Source: Vibrio sinus
GTDB lineage: Bacteria > Pseudomonadota > Gammaproteobacteria > Enterobacterales > Vibrionaceae
Direction: 5' to 3'
Assembly: GCF_023634645.1 (NCBI RefSeq)
Contig: NZ_JAMKMR010000010.1
Coordinates: forward strand, 1 to 64,000
Length of the DNA: 64,000 nucleotides
Positions 34,884-44,656 of the stretch are shown piece after piece. Both the position numbers and the translations under genes were made by a program. A model generated the notes under the pieces. That model had not been told where the DNA came from. It searched no databases and worked only from the letters and a program-made list of their open reading frames with translations. Each line of letters begins with the position of its first letter. Position 1 is the stretch's first letter.

Positions 34884-35444
34884 TTATTTTTCTGGTCTTA
34901 CCGTTAAGTTGATGTCTTGCAGATAGTGATACTGGGTGTCATTTAATGACGTCACTCCAGGCAGCGGAAAGCTGTTGAATACCGCAATTTTCACTCGATT
35001 ATCAAACTCAAAATTCCCACTACTTTTCACGATTTTTACCGAAACTAAGTTGGTTTCTCGATCAATATGAAAGTTAATCTCTGTACTTAATACCCCAATC
35101 GCTTTCTTTGGCACATAAAGGTTACTCTCAACCCTCTTCTGAATGGTATTAGCTACCGTAAGCACCTGTTGAGGGACAGTATTAGTGTTTTTTTTCACCA
35201 CCGGCTTTTTCGCCGTAGTATCTAACCCTTTTGTTGATGAAGCCGCTGCTGGTTGCGGAACCACGGATTTATCAAGCTGAGAGACTGAACTCTTTTCCGG
35301 TTCGGCTTTGCTCTCTTTTGAGCTTGTATGTGCGCACCCACTTAATGCCACTACAGATAGAAGCATAACGCCAGCATATCTAAAACTCTTAAACTCAAAC
35401 CAGTTCATCGAATTATTTGAAGACAAAGAAGAAACAATACTCAT
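34884..35444 (-). CDS. Lipoprotein with TonB/TolA C-terminal-type domain (about 186 aa)
   Basis: The signal ends in lipobox ALSGC, so the protein is a lipoprotein; start at 35444 (or 35408) fits that. A Lys/Ser/Pro-rich linker (about 45-90) leads to a C-terminal domain with STEINFHIDRETNLVSVKIVKSSGNFEFDNRVKIAVFNSFPLP split over about 115-160, the TonB-C/TolA-III pattern. A lipid anchor instead of a TM helix makes energy transduction unlikely. It may act as a periplasmic adaptor. Confidence 0.6.
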   Translation of the reverse strand: MSIVSSLSSNNSMNWFEFKSFRYAGVMLLSVVALSGCAHTSSKESKAEPEKSSVSQLDKSVVPQPAAASSTKGLDTTAKKPVVKKNTNTVPQQVLTVANTIQKRVESNLYVPKKAIGVLSTEINFHIDRETNLVSVKIVKSSGNFEFDNRVKIAVFNSFPLPGVTSLNDTQYHYLQDINLTVRPEK

Positions 35445-35603
35445 GGAATCACTTGTTCTGTTAATGCGTCTGCTAAAGACTACGCGGATAAGGTAACAAG
35501 TCAATAAATGAGCAATCCATTTTCCGATGCTTCACTTAGCAATGACCTAAAAATAACAAAGGGCTAGCTAACGCTAACCCTAAACCAAAACACTTATGTG
35601 TAT

Positions 35604-36779
35604 TTACGACTGAGCAACAAGCACAGATTCATGGCCTCGTGCAGGGCTTTTCGGAACCAGAGTCGCTAAACATAGGGACACCACAGCCATTGCCGCACCT
35701 AAATAGAAAACCCATGAATAATCAATCATCCACACCATGCCAAGCAGTACTGGCAACACTACCGCAGCAATATGATTAATGGTGAAAGACACGCCTGCCG
35801 TTGAAGCAATATCTTTAGGATCAGCGATTTTCTGGAAATAGGTTTTGGACGCGATAGCCATAGCAAAAAACAAGTTATCGGTCACGTACAAACCTGAAGC
35901 AATCCAGTGGTTATTGATTGCACCATAAGAAATAAAGACAAGGATCAGGCCAATGTATTCAATCAATAAAATTCGGCGTTCACCAATGTGAGCAATCAAT
36001 TTACCAATTTTTGGCGACAGCCACATGGTTGCCACTTGGTTAATGATAAATAGAAGCGCCATGTTCTCTACCGAGTAGCCGTATTTCTCCACCATCAAAA
36101 AGCCGGCAAATACAACAAAGATTTGTCGGCGCGCGCCCGACATAAAGACTAGCGCGTAGTACAACCAGTATCTTTTTCTCAATACAAGGTGTTTGTGTTG
36201 CTGAGACTTTTGTGGGATTAAAGGGAACTTAATAAACATGTATAGCGCAATTAAACAGCCTATAATGCCTGCAACAAGATAGACCATCCAAAACGGCATC
36301 TTAAACAGTTCCATCGCAGCCCATATACAAATGAACGTCGCCAGCGCGGCCAGCGCACTACGGCCCATCAAAGTGCCCATGAACTTAGGCGCCTCATTTT
36401 TACCTAACCATTGAATTTGTAGCGACGTATTCATGGTTTCGTAATAATGATAGCCGGTCGACATAATAATGGTGGTCGCGTACAGACCATAGGTTGTCGG
36501 GAAATACCCCGTCAAAGCGACACCAATAGAAAGAACAGCAAGCGACAGCACCGCTAAGTATTGCTCCTTCATCAATAGCAATAGAAAAACTGCTCCAAAG
36601 GCCAAGAAACCTGGGATCTCTCTTAACGATTGCAGCCAACCAATTTGAGTACCCACAAAGTTGACTTCATCAACACTAAAGTTATTAAGCAAAAGCTGCC
36701 ACACCGAAAAAGTAATCGCGGCGCAGATTGCACTTAATAATAAAAATTGTTGAGACTTTTTTGTGTTATCTGACATCAA
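35604..36779 (-). CDS. MFS transporter (391 aa)
   Basis: About twelve hydrophobic helices in two halves with a cytosolic loop rich in Lys/His/Arg (about 190-205). It is an MFS protein by topology, but the canonical motif A is poorly conserved. It is divergent from an AraC-type regulator gene, so it is probably the regulated target. Substrate unknown; drug or metabolite export are equally possible. Confidence 0.7.
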   Translation of the reverse strand: MMSDNTKKSQQFLLLSAICAAITFSVWQLLLNNFSVDEVNFVGTQIGWLQSLREIPGFLAFGAVFLLLLMKEQYLAVLSLAVLSIGVALTGYFPTTYGLYATTIIMSTGYHYYETMNTSLQIQWLGKNEAPKFMGTLMGRSALAALATFICIWAAMELFKMPFWMVYLVAGIIGCLIALYMFIKFPLIPQKSQQHKHLVLRKRYWLYYALVFMSGARRQIFVVFAGFLMVEKYGYSVENMALLFIINQVATMWLSPKIGKLIAHIGERRILLIEYIGLILVFISYGAINNHWIASGLYVTDNLFFAMAIASKTYFQKIADPKDIASTAGVSFTINHIAAVVLPVLLGMVWMIDYSWVFYLGAAMAVVSLCLATLVPKSPARGHESVLVAQS

Positions 36780-36870
36780 ATCTCCAAAAATGTTAATTGA
36801 AATGACAGATTCACATTCTATAGATAAACTTGATGTCTAGATTTATCAATACTGACACATTATTTATTCA

Positions 36871-37641
36871 ATGCGCCAATTTATAGAGAAAGAGCAATTA
36901 TTCCGGCCAGTAGAGGCCATTAGTGAAGAGAAGCTACCCAACACAGTCGGTATCGAACACTCACACCAATGGGGCCAATTACAATACGCCACAGAGGGTG
37001 TCCTTAATGTAAAAGCGGGCAACCACAGTTTTGTCATTCCCCCTCAACGCGCCGTTTGGATACCTTCAGGTGTTGTCCATCAAGTCAACAATACGGCGCC
37101 AGTTAGCTATCGCAGCTTACATATAGATAATGTGTTGGGCCAACGAATTGGCGAAGACGTTAAAGTCATTCAGGTGTCATCATTTCTGAGAGAGCTCATA
37201 CAAAGAGGCTGTAACGCATGGCAAGGAAAATACCCTATCAGCGAGCTCGATACTGCATTAATGACCTTACTCATTGAAGAAATCTACCAAGCCCCCGTCA
37301 GCCCTCTCCATCTACCTTGGCCAACGGATCCCAGACTGCAAACGGTCTGCCAAATATTGCACAATAACCCCGGAGATAACCGCAACCTAGTGGCACTTGC
37401 GCAATCTTCAGGAGCCTCAGTTCGAACACTCAATCGGCTCTTTATCAAAGAGTGCCAGCTTAGCTTTACCGCATGGCGACAAAAACTGAGAATTCTCACC
37501 GCCCTTGAGCTCTTACAACACAAGCGCTCTATCACCGACGTCGCCCTTGAACTCGGTTATGAATCCAGCTCTGCGTTTATTACGGTGTTCAAAAAACACC
37601 TACACTCATCGCCAAAAGCCTATATTCGTAGCTTGCCTTAG
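36871..37641 (+). CDS. AraC-family regulator with cupin domain (256 aa)
   Basis: N-terminal cupin (HSHQWGQLQYATEGVLNV, about 31-48, and PPQRAVWIPSGVVHQV, about 57-72) followed by a double HTH (about 160-255) ending in the AraC signature VALELGYESSSAFITVFKKH-type stretch. Similar to NimR/YdhB-like regulators that control a neighbouring MFS exporter. The MFS gene is divergent, 91 bases away, and is the probable target. Its inducer is unknown. Confidence 0.8.
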   Translation: MRQFIEKEQLFRPVEAISEEKLPNTVGIEHSHQWGQLQYATEGVLNVKAGNHSFVIPPQRAVWIPSGVVHQVNNTAPVSYRSLHIDNVLGQRIGEDVKVIQVSSFLRELIQRGCNAWQGKYPISELDTALMTLLIEEIYQAPVSPLHLPWPTDPRLQTVCQILHNNPGDNRNLVALAQSSGASVRTLNRLFIKECQLSFTAWRQKLRILTALELLQHKRSITDVALELGYESSSAFITVFKKHLHSSPKAYIRSLP

Positions 37642-37809
37642 AAATAAAATTTCTCTCAGCTAACGGAGACAATGGTACCTATTCATAACCAATGAATGTA
37701 TTAACCCCAATTTTTATCGTGTCGCTACCCATTTTTCCGCTGGAGCATGGTATTCCTCTTAATAATTTAATCTAATGGCGCCAACGGTGTAATTGATTAA
37801 ATTATCAGC

Positions 37810-38316
37810 ATGAAAAAGAGCAATCTAGACTCCAATACGGGCCATCGCTTTATCTCAAAAGCTAAGACCGCTTATAAAATCCATATCCATACTCCAGACG
37901 ATACAGTGCTGCACCGCTCTGTTGGGTTTGTGCGTATTGGTGAAGAAAAAGGTTTAAAGAAAGCCATTCGCCTTCGTAACGAGTTGGGGCTGGCTATGTG
38001 GGGCAAGTTTTGGAGAAGGTTGCTCAAAGATCCTTACTTGATGACTCGATTACCCCATTCTCTTGAGCCAAAAGTTATCTATAAGCCCAGACCTAAGATA
38101 GACGATCCAGACTTTAAGGATGAATGTTATATCGCGGCCTGGAGAAATTATGATAATAAAGGAAATTTGATGTACAGAAGTGTGGTTTGCTCGGTCAATA
38201 AACATGGCAAGCTTGGCGCTTACACCAAAACAAAAAAAGCCCTGCTGGAAGCCAATAAAAGTAACCTAGAAATTTTAGAGTATATGGGCCGTGTCAGCTC
38301 CATCGATTTGAAATAA
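37810..38316 (+). CDS. Hypothetical basic protein, AP2-like repeats possible (168 aa)
   Basis: Basic soluble protein with two segments of similar make-up (about residues 18-58 and 101-150), each a strand, an Arg/Lys-rich turn and an amphipathic helix, as in AP2-like DNA-binding domains. The similarity is a visual impression only. It is monocistronic, followed by a bidirectional hairpin. Confidence 0.4.
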   Translation: MKKSNLDSNTGHRFISKAKTAYKIHIHTPDDTVLHRSVGFVRIGEEKGLKKAIRLRNELGLAMWGKFWRRLLKDPYLMTRLPHSLEPKVIYKPRPKIDDPDFKDECYIAAWRNYDNKGNLMYRSVVCSVNKHGKLGAYTKTKKALLEANKSNLEILEYMGRVSSIDLK

Positions 38317-38345
38317 CCTTCTTTTAGCAGTCTACAGATACAAAA

Positions 38346-38374
38346 AATGCGGCCATATCATACGGCCGCATTTT
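38346..38374. terminator. Bidirectional terminator
   Basis: Stem TGCGGCC / GGCCGCA, loop of about nine bases, with A-run before and TTTT after. It separates the convergent 168-residue gene and gltX and can serve both strands. Confidence 0.7.
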
Positions 38375-38392
38375 GCATATCGTGTTTGTAGA

Positions 38393-39817
38393 TTAAGCGT
38401 TAGCTTCTCTTTGGCGAATAAACTCTAACGCCATTTCAATTCGAGACATCACACGCTCTTTGCCGATTAATTGCATAACAGCGTCAACAGATGGAGACTG
38501 CCCACCACCTGTTACCGATACGCGAAGGGGCATACCAATCTTGCCCATGCCGATTTCAAGCTCTTCGCACACCTCAGTGATGACGTTGTGCAGATTTTCG
38601 GTTGTCCAGTCTGAAATCTGTTTAACTTTCTCTAACGCGAGTTCTAGCGGCGCTTTTGCCACACCACGTAAATGCTTCTTAGCTGCAGCCGCATCAAATT
38701 CAGAAAAGTCTTCATAGAAGTAACGAGATTGCTGAGCCAGCTCTACTAAAGTATTGCAACGCTCACCAACGAGTTTGATGACTTCCGTGATAGCCGGACC
38801 ATTGATCGTCGCAATGTTCTGCTCATCTAAATGCCATTGTAGGTGCTCGGCAACGTATTCTGGGTCTGAGTTTTTAATGTAATGGTTGTTTAGCCACAGC
38901 AGCTTATCAGTGTTAAATGCCGAGGCAGACTTACTGATGGCATCGAGACTAAACAGATCAATCATTTCTTGTTGGGAGAAAATCTCTTGATCGCCGTGCG
39001 ACCAACCTAAGCGAACCAAATAGTTGTTCAGTGCGTTAGGTAAGTAACCTTCGTCACGATATTGCATGACGGAAACCGCACCGTGGCGCTTAGACAATTT
39101 TGCACCGTCGTCACCCAAAATCATTGCGCAGTGAGCGAATGTCGGTACAGGCGCTCCCAACGCTTGATAAATATTAATTTGGCGCGGCGTATTATTAATA
39201 TGGTCTTCACCACGAACAACGTGTGTAATGCCCATATCCCAGTCATCTACTACCACACAAAAGTTGTAAGTTGGAGAGCCATCGGTTCTGCGGATAATCA
39301 GGTCATCGAGCTGATCGTTGCCAATCTCAATTCGGCCACGAATTTGATCATTAAAGACCACACTGCCCTCTTTAGGATTGCGGAAACGGATTACACAAGG
39401 GTCACCGTCTTTTGCCGACTCATTCGCAGCTCTAATTTTTGGGTGGTTGGCATCATAGCGCGGCATTTCTTTATTCGCTTCTTGTTCTGCGCGAACTTCA
39501 TCTAATAGCGCTTTCGATGCATAGCATTTATAGGCTTTATCTTCCGCTAGCAGCTTCTCAACCATTTCATTGTAACGGTCAAAACGCTTAGTTTGGTAGT
39601 AAGGACCTTCATCCCACTCTAAGCCCATCCAAGTCATACCTTCCAAAATCGCATCTACCGCCTCTTGAGTAGAACGCTCTAGATCAGTATCTTCAATACG
39701 AAGTACAAATTCTCCACCTTGGTTTTTCGCGTACAACCAAGAATAGAGTGCAGTACGAGCACCACCTACGTGAAGATAGCCGGTTGGGCTAGGTGCAAAA
39801 CGCGTTTTAACCGTCAT
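38393..39817 (-). CDS. gltX: Glutamyl-tRNA synthetase (474 aa)
   Basis: Class I synthetase that charges tRNA-Glu. N-terminal [17 protein letters not shown] (about 7-23) contains the HIGH-type signature and KLSKRHG (about 237-243) the KMSKS-type loop. Length equals the usual bacterial GltX. Anticodon-binding domain occupies the last third. It is monocistronic, ending at a bidirectional terminator. Confidence 0.97.
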   Translation of the reverse strand: MTVKTRFAPSPTGYLHVGGARTALYSWLYAKNQGGEFVLRIEDTDLERSTQEAVDAILEGMTWMGLEWDEGPYYQTKRFDRYNEMVEKLLAEDKAYKCYASKALLDEVRAEQEANKEMPRYDANHPKIRAANESAKDGDPCVIRFRNPKEGSVVFNDQIRGRIEIGNDQLDDLIIRRTDGSPTYNFCVVVDDWDMGITHVVRGEDHINNTPRQINIYQALGAPVPTFAHCAMILGDDGAKLSKRHGAVSVMQYRDEGYLPNALNNYLVRLGWSHGDQEIFSQQEMIDLFSLDAISKSASAFNTDKLLWLNNHYIKNSDPEYVAEHLQWHLDEQNIATINGPAITEVIKLVGERCNTLVELAQQSRYFYEDFSEFDAAAAKKHLRGVAKAPLELALEKVKQISDWTTENLHNVITEVCEELEIGMGKIGMPLRVSVTGGGQSPSVDAVMQLIGKERVMSRIEMALEFIRQREANA

Positions 39818-40003
39818 TTATTGAATACCTTTACTAATAATCTGTCGCTGAGTACTTCTTAACGAAGCAAATTTGCGCGCCATTCTATCACTCACACATC
39901 GATGACTCCAATTCTCTCTGGCGAATTCTGCATCTTATCCCCAACTTGGGTATACACTTTAAGAACTCTATATTGATAACGTCGAATAAGTTAGGAAAGC
40001 GCT

Positions 40004-40864
40004 TTGGTTAGATTAATCACATTGTTCTTGGTGTTAGTAGGCACTAGCACCGTTGCCGAGCCCTTGTATTGGAGTGCACAAAAAGGGCACACCACCTTAA
40101 TGATTTTGGGCTCTGTTCATGTCGGGGAGCAAAGTATGTACCCCTTCCCTAAGACAATCACCAAATTTCTAAAATCCAGTAATGGGCTGATTGTCGAAGC
40201 GGACATCAGAAAATTTAGTCCATCTGATCTACCCGCACCCACAGTAAAAACCAAAGATGTACTCAATCGTGCTGAAACGGGGAAGCTCAAACAAATCAGT
40301 AAACAGCTTGGTTTAAATACCCAAATTCTGGAGCAATCCCCACCTTGGGCGACTGCGTTAACGCTACAAATAAGTCAATTTCGTCAACTCGGGCTAAGCC
40401 CTCTGCTGGGTGTTGACAGCTCTATGATGGCACTGGCAGAGAAATCACACGTACCGATATTGGGGCTAGAAACCGTGGGGTTCCAATTTAGCTTGCTCAC
40501 TGGCTTACCTGACGGTGGCAAGTTTTTGCTTGAGAATACCATCCAACAGTTTGATAAAAGTGCAGAATATGGCCAATGTCTGATAAAAGCATGGAAAAGT
40601 GGCGATGCTTCAGTATTAGAAGATTTCGCTCAGCAAACCTCTTTCTCAAAGGATTTTGACAACAAATTTATCTACAGCAGGAACAAAGACTGGGTCGACA
40701 AACTTTCCTCTCATCAATTCTTACCCAAAAAAGAGGGGCGGTATATGGTTGTGGTAGGCGCACTTCATCTAGTCGGTAAAGATAATGTGCTCAGCCTCCT
40801 GCAGCGCGATGGATTTACCATTAAGAAGTTATCCACCAGCCAAAAAGTACACTGCCAAATTTGA
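40004..40864 (+). CDS. TraB/GumN family protein (286 aa)
   Basis: A short signal peptide (about 1-18) precedes a TraB/GumN domain: LYWSAQKGHTTLMILGSVHVG (about 21-41, with the conserved GSxH) and a C-terminal YMVVVGALHLVGKDN (about 247-261, with GAxHL). These paired His motifs suggest a metal-dependent peptidase-like fold; role is not established. Translation starts at a TTG preceded by AGGA; no upstream ATG is in frame. Confidence 0.75.
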   Translation: MVRLITLFLVLVGTSTVAEPLYWSAQKGHTTLMILGSVHVGEQSMYPFPKTITKFLKSSNGLIVEADIRKFSPSDLPAPTVKTKDVLNRAETGKLKQISKQLGLNTQILEQSPPWATALTLQISQFRQLGLSPLLGVDSSMMALAEKSHVPILGLETVGFQFSLLTGLPDGGKFLLENTIQQFDKSAEYGQCLIKAWKSGDASVLEDFAQQTSFSKDFDNKFIYSRNKDWVDKLSSHQFLPKKEGRYMVVVGALHLVGKDNVLSLLQRDGFTIKKLSTSQKVHCQI

Positions 40865-40931
40865 TTTTGTCTAAAGTAAAAAGTTTCGACAGATACAAAA
40901 AAGCCCCGACATCTGTCGAGGTTCTATGATG

Positions 40932-41270
40932 TGGTCGGTGAAGAGGGACTCGATCGGACTGGCGTTCCAGCCCCCGACCCTCTGGTCCCAAATCACTATT
41001 AATCGATACAAAAAAGCCCCGACGTCTGTCGAGGCTCTATGATGTGGTCGGTGAAGAGGGGCTCGATCGGACTGGCGTTCCAGCCCCCGACCCTCTGGTC
41101 CCAAATCACTATTAATCGATACAAAAAAGCCCCGACGTCTGTCGAGGCTCTATGATGTGGTCGGTGAAGAGGGACTCGATCGGACTGGCGTTCCAGCCCC
41201 CGACCCTCTGGTCCCAAACCATTATCAATCGATACAAAAAAGCCCCGACCTCTGTCGAGGCTCTATGATG
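40932..41270 (-). repeat. Three 113-bp tandem repeats of tRNA-Pro 3' part plus terminator
   Basis: Units begin at 40932, 41045 and 41158, each exactly 113 bases, and the true tRNA-Pro starts at 41271 in the same phase. On the minus strand each unit carries CCA, the acceptor 3' strand, the T-stem and part of the anticodon loop, but the T-loop is replaced by a longer insert containing CTGG-AACG-CCAG, and the 5' half of the tRNA is missing. Each is followed by a terminator hairpin (GCCTCGAC / GTCGGGGC then TTTTTT). Units differ by only a few bases. Arrangement parallels the tyrT repeats (rtT RNA) of E. coli. Confidence 0.85.
41236..41261 (-). terminator. First terminator after tRNA-Pro
   Basis: On the minus strand GCCTCGAC-AGAG-GTCGGGGC followed by TTTTTT. 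Near-identical hairpins recur in each 113-bp unit to the left, with a last one at about 40898-40921. Confidence 0.8.
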
Positions 41271-41347
<77 letters not shown>

Positions 41348-41380
41348 AAATTTCTACTGCTTGTTCGAGCAGTCGGGCGT

Positions 41381-41408
41381 ATATTACGGATTCTAAGTCT
41401 GAAAGCAA
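41381..41408 (-). promoter_or_regulatory. tRNA-Pro promoter
   Basis: On the minus strand TTGCTT (41403-41408), 16-base spacer, TAATAT (41381-41386), followed by GC-rich ACGCCCG, the discriminator type linked to stringent control of stable RNA. Confidence 0.6.
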
Positions 41409-41601
41409 GCCATTTTCACCCTCCACTATCCGTAGCATGAATCGATTGGTCAGTTTTACATCAAAAATAACCATCGTGATCCTCTACGCACCATTTAATC
41501 CATATTAGGCACTTTAGTTCATACCATTGATCCAGATCAGTATCGAATCATTTCTTTAGATTTAGCCTAGAACTTGTCTTCAAGACGATATAGGTAAAAT
41601 T

Positions 41602-41742
41602 ATGGACTTTTGGCTTGATCTCCTTTTTGGTAATGCAATCGGACTTTCGTCTGTATTGGTGATTCTTGGCGCACTGAGTCTCATGCTGTTTTATGGCGGC
41701 TATTTTATCTATAAGGTGTTGAGCGACAAATCTCCTCACTAG
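41602..41742 (+). CDS. DUF3149-type small membrane protein (46 aa)
   Basis: Begins MDFWLDLLFGNAIGLSS and ends SDKSPH. One long hydrophobic helix (about 12-38) follows a short amphipathic start. The sequence has the look of the DUF3149 family common in Vibrio. AGG lies ten bases before the ATG and a strong terminator follows at 41796. Function unknown. Confidence 0.7.
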   Translation: MDFWLDLLFGNAIGLSSVLVILGALSLMLFYGGYFIYKVLSDKSPH

Positions 41743-41795
41743 AGATCGCTTAGCTTCTATTTATTTGACTTGGGTAAATAGAACTGTGCTTTGCA

Positions 41796-41830
41796 CCGAA
41801 GTAGATGGGCTGTCTACTTCGGTTTTTTTT
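41796..41830 (+). terminator. Strong terminator
   Basis: Stem CCGAAGTAGA / TCTACTTCGG with a seven-base loop and eight T. It ends the small membrane-protein transcript and excludes any smrA start upstream of it. Confidence 0.85.
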
Positions 41831-41919
41831 ATCTGACTACCGGGTTTGCGCTTCTATACCAACTCAATCCAACCTTGATATACTCGCACTATGGCATGAT
41901 CTTCATAGCGAATCTCGCA

Positions 41920-42498
41920 ATGTCTCACGACGACTTAGACTTATTCAAAGAAATGATGGCGGACGTAAAGCCAATTCAAAACGATACTTCTGAGCTGAAA
42001 AAAGCCTTTCATTCTACCGACACTCATGCGGCCAAACGGCAAGCCGCGATGTCTCTAGATAAAGATGACCCAGATTACTTATCTGTCGATCATGCACCAA
42101 TGAAAAAACCAGATGATATCGTCGAGTTTAAGCGTGATGGCGTCCAAGAAGGCGTTTATCGTAAATTGCGGTTAGGCAAGTACCCTATTCAGGCCAAGCT
42201 TGACTTGCATCGAAAAACACTAGAAGAAGCCAGAAGTGAAGTGGTTAAGTTCTTGAAACAGTGTATCCATCTTGATATTCGGACAGTGATCATTGTCCAC
42301 GGCAAAGGAGAAAAATCCAACCCACCTGCATTGATGAAAAGCTATGTTTCTCACTGGTTGGAACAAATTAAAGACGTGCAATGTGCTCATAGTGCGCAGC
42401 GGCACCATGGTGGCAGCGGCGCTGTCTACGTTTTACTACGAAAAAGCGCAGAGAAAAAGTCAGAAAACAGAGAGAGACACCAAAAAAGAATGGGGTAA
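41920..42498 (+). CDS. smrA: Smr-domain endonuclease-like protein SmrA (192 aa)
   Basis: Start at 41920 (MSHDDLDLFKEMM) because the longer frame begins within the preceding terminator. C-terminal Smr domain with LDLHRKTLEEA (about residues 105-115), the HGKG motif in VIIVHGKGEKS (about 132-142) and GGSGAVYVLLR (about 171-181). Length fits SmrA/YdaL (about 187). Smr domains nick or cleave nucleic acids; its cellular role is unclear. Confidence 0.8.
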   Translation: MSHDDLDLFKEMMADVKPIQNDTSELKKAFHSTDTHAAKRQAAMSLDKDDPDYLSVDHAPMKKPDDIVEFKRDGVQEGVYRKLRLGKYPIQAKLDLHRKTLEEARSEVVKFLKQCIHLDIRTVIIVHGKGEKSNPPALMKSYVSHWLEQIKDVQCAHSAQRHHGGSGAVYVLLRKSAEKKSENRERHQKRMG

Positions 42499-42617
42499 TT
42501 TTATTCTTACCTGATCTCAGGGTGGCGAATGATACTTAAGAGAATATTAATAATGTGAATAATTAGAGCCTATTGATATACTTAATTGTAAATATATCTG
42601 TCATTCCGAGGCTCAGT

Positions 42618-44234
42618 TTGTCACCGAAGAAAATTTCTAGCACATCATACGTCGCCCTTCTGGCTTTGTATTTTACCGTATTTCAAAATATCGCATTGTG
42701 GAATCACTTAGTGAAACTGGTGTCCGCAGAGCCAGTAAAAATAGGGTTTCTCATCTCGTTACCAGTATTCGTTTTTATCACCATGTTTGTGTTATTTACG
42801 ATAATAGTTTGGCCATATGTGTATCGAGTTCTAGTGGGTGTGCTTATCCTTCTTTCCACTCTCGTGACGTACAGCATGTTCAACTATGGCAACTACTTCA
42901 ACTATGGGATGATTGTCAGTGTCTTCCAAACAAACTCGGCAGAATCATTAAGTTACCTTTCCTATTCTGTGGCCATTTGGTTTGTATTGTTAGGAGTGAT
43001 ACCAGCCATCTTATTTTGCTATTACCTCAAGCCCGTTTTCAACCGCTCTGTGGTAAAAACTGTACTCGCTAAGCTCTCCGGGATTGTTGCTGCAATACTT
43101 GTCTGCCTATTCATCGCGGCACTTTATTACAAAGATTATGTCTCGTTTATACGCAATCACACCGAAATAAAGTCACTGTTAAACCCAACCGATTACATTA
43201 CGTCTACCTATCGCTATGAGCACTATGTCTATGTGGATAGCAAAATCCCGTACAAAAAAATTGGTCTAGATGCGACCAACACACATAAAGGCCAGCAGCA
43301 CAATATTCTGGTGTTAGTGGTCGGCGAAGCCTCTCGCTCGATGAACTACTCACTCAATGGCTACCATAGAGATACCAACCCTGAGCTCGCCAAACACAAG
43401 GTTATCAGCTTCCAAGACGTCAGTTCTTGTGGCACCTATACCGCATTATCTGTACCGTGCATGTTCTCCGATATGAACAGATCGAATTACAATGAAACGA
43501 TTGCTCATCATCAAGATGGGTTGATGGATATCTTAGCGCATGCTGGTTTAGACGTATCTTGGCGAGAAAATGACGGCGGCTGTAAAGGGGTGTGTGACCG
43601 AGTCAAGCATATAGAAATGACGGCTAATATTGACCCAGCACTGTGCCACAATGGGACATGTTATGATGAAATTCTGCTAAAAGGCCTAAAAGAGAAAATT
43701 GCCAATGCCAAACAAGATACGGTGATCGCGCTACATTTGATAGGCAGCCACGGCCCCACCTATCTATACCGATATCCACCGAACTTTGAAAAGTTCAAAC
43801 CAATTTGCAACACCAGTAACTTGCAAGACTGCACCAGTGAACAAATTACCAATACGTACGACAACACCATTTTGTACACAGACCATATTCTCAGTACCGT
43901 TATTGACACGCTTAAAACCTCTGCCGGTAATAACAATACCGCCATGTTTTATCTTGCCGACCATGGCGAGTCTTTAGGCGAAAATGGTATCTATTTGCAT
44001 GGACTGCCCTATAGTATTGCTCCTATTGAACAAAAGCGTGTGCCCATGATTGTTTGGCTATCGAAGGCATTTCAAACTAACAATGGCTTGAATGCTGGCT
44101 GTTTAGAAAATGAAGCTCAACACAAAGACACCTATTCGCAAGACAACCTATTTCACTCTATTTTAGGCTTGATGGATGTGACCACCCATTTGTATAAGCC
44201 GGACCTGGACGTATTCCGTCAATGTAGAAACTAG
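42618..44234 (+). CDS. eptA: Lipid A phosphoethanolamine transferase, EptA type (about 538 aa)
   Basis: Five N-terminal TM helices (to about residue 175) and a periplasmic sulfatase-fold domain. Zinc and nucleophile motifs are VVGEASRSMNYSLNGY, SSCGTYTALSVPCMF (Thr nucleophile), and DHGESLGENGIYLHG. It transfers phosphoethanolamine to lipid A at the inner membrane, lowering surface charge and raising polymyxin resistance. No ATG exists near the start; TTG 42618 with GAGG upstream is preferred over TTG 42573. No PmrAB-like regulator is adjacent. A related transferase (EptB-like) is less likely. Confidence 0.8.
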   Translation: MSPKKISSTSYVALLALYFTVFQNIALWNHLVKLVSAEPVKIGFLISLPVFVFITMFVLFTIIVWPYVYRVLVGVLILLSTLVTYSMFNYGNYFNYGMIVSVFQTNSAESLSYLSYSVAIWFVLLGVIPAILFCYYLKPVFNRSVVKTVLAKLSGIVAAILVCLFIAALYYKDYVSFIRNHTEIKSLLNPTDYITSTYRYEHYVYVDSKIPYKKIGLDATNTHKGQQHNILVLVVGEASRSMNYSLNGYHRDTNPELAKHKVISFQDVSSCGTYTALSVPCMFSDMNRSNYNETIAHHQDGLMDILAHAGLDVSWRENDGGCKGVCDRVKHIEMTANIDPALCHNGTCYDEILLKGLKEKIANAKQDTVIALHLIGSHGPTYLYRYPPNFEKFKPICNTSNLQDCTSEQITNTYDNTILYTDHILSTVIDTLKTSAGNNNTAMFYLADHGESLGENGIYLHGLPYSIAPIEQKRVPMIVWLSKAFQTNNGLNAGCLENEAQHKDTYSQDNLFHSILGLMDVTTHLYKPDLDVFRQCRN

Positions 44235-44266
44235 AGCGTTTATCTAATACGTATCAATACCTTGAT

Positions 44267-44300
44267 AAAGCACAAGCCGCGCAAAGTGGCTTGTGCTTTC
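44267..44300 (+). terminator. eptA terminator
   Basis: Stem AAAGCACAAGCC / GGCTTGTGCTTT with a loop of about nine bases, 33 bases after the stop. The long stem is convincing though the T-tract is short. Confidence 0.65.
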
Positions 44301-44475
44301 AATAGAAAGTCTCCACTGACATATAAAAATTTAGCCCTATATTTGAAACGTTTTTGTCAAAACCCAACGATTCAGGTTGTTTGCGGCATCGAAAATATAG
44401 ATATCTCAGCTTTTGAGGCATACTCGGGTTAAATTCTGGTTCATTTGTTGACTAAGCCAAGTTAGAAATACTGTT

Positions 44476-44580
44476 ATGTCCCGCAACCACCGCCTGTTCG
44501 AACTATCTATCGTGATATTGCGACTTTGCAAGCACAAGGGGCAGAAAAAGTTTATGGCAAAAGTACCTAACCGAACACTT
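44476..44580 (+). pseudogene. Remnant of a YafY/WYL-type HTH regulator
   Basis: One frame begins MSRNHRLFEL, a usual start for YafY-like regulators. A second frame directly after reads RTIYRDIATLQAQGAEK, the recognition-helix region of the same family. They meet at CGAACT, so about 30 codons between them were deleted with a frame change, and the rest of the gene is gone. The remaining DNA up to 44656 holds no real gene. Confidence 0.6.
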
Positions 44581-44656
44581 AAAGGCGGACACAAAAAGCT
44601 TGGCTTGTTCTCCTTCGTCGCTAATTTTAGCCAAGCAAGTAAGGAGTTAGGTAAAT

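Noticed and set aside
39062..39505. 147-codon plus-strand frame inside gltX
   Set aside because: Entirely antisense to gltX; Cys/Ile/Val-rich shadow composition.
40871..41217. Two overlapping 72-77-codon repeat-coded frames (minus)
   Set aside because: They are translations of the 113-bp tRNA-Pro repeats, which are explained as RNA-derived.
41791..41919. Longer SmrA start at 41791
   Set aside because: It would begin inside the stem of a strong terminator; family length supports 41920.
42698..43072. 124-codon plus-strand frame inside eptA
   Set aside because: Out-of-frame shadow of the eptA membrane domain.
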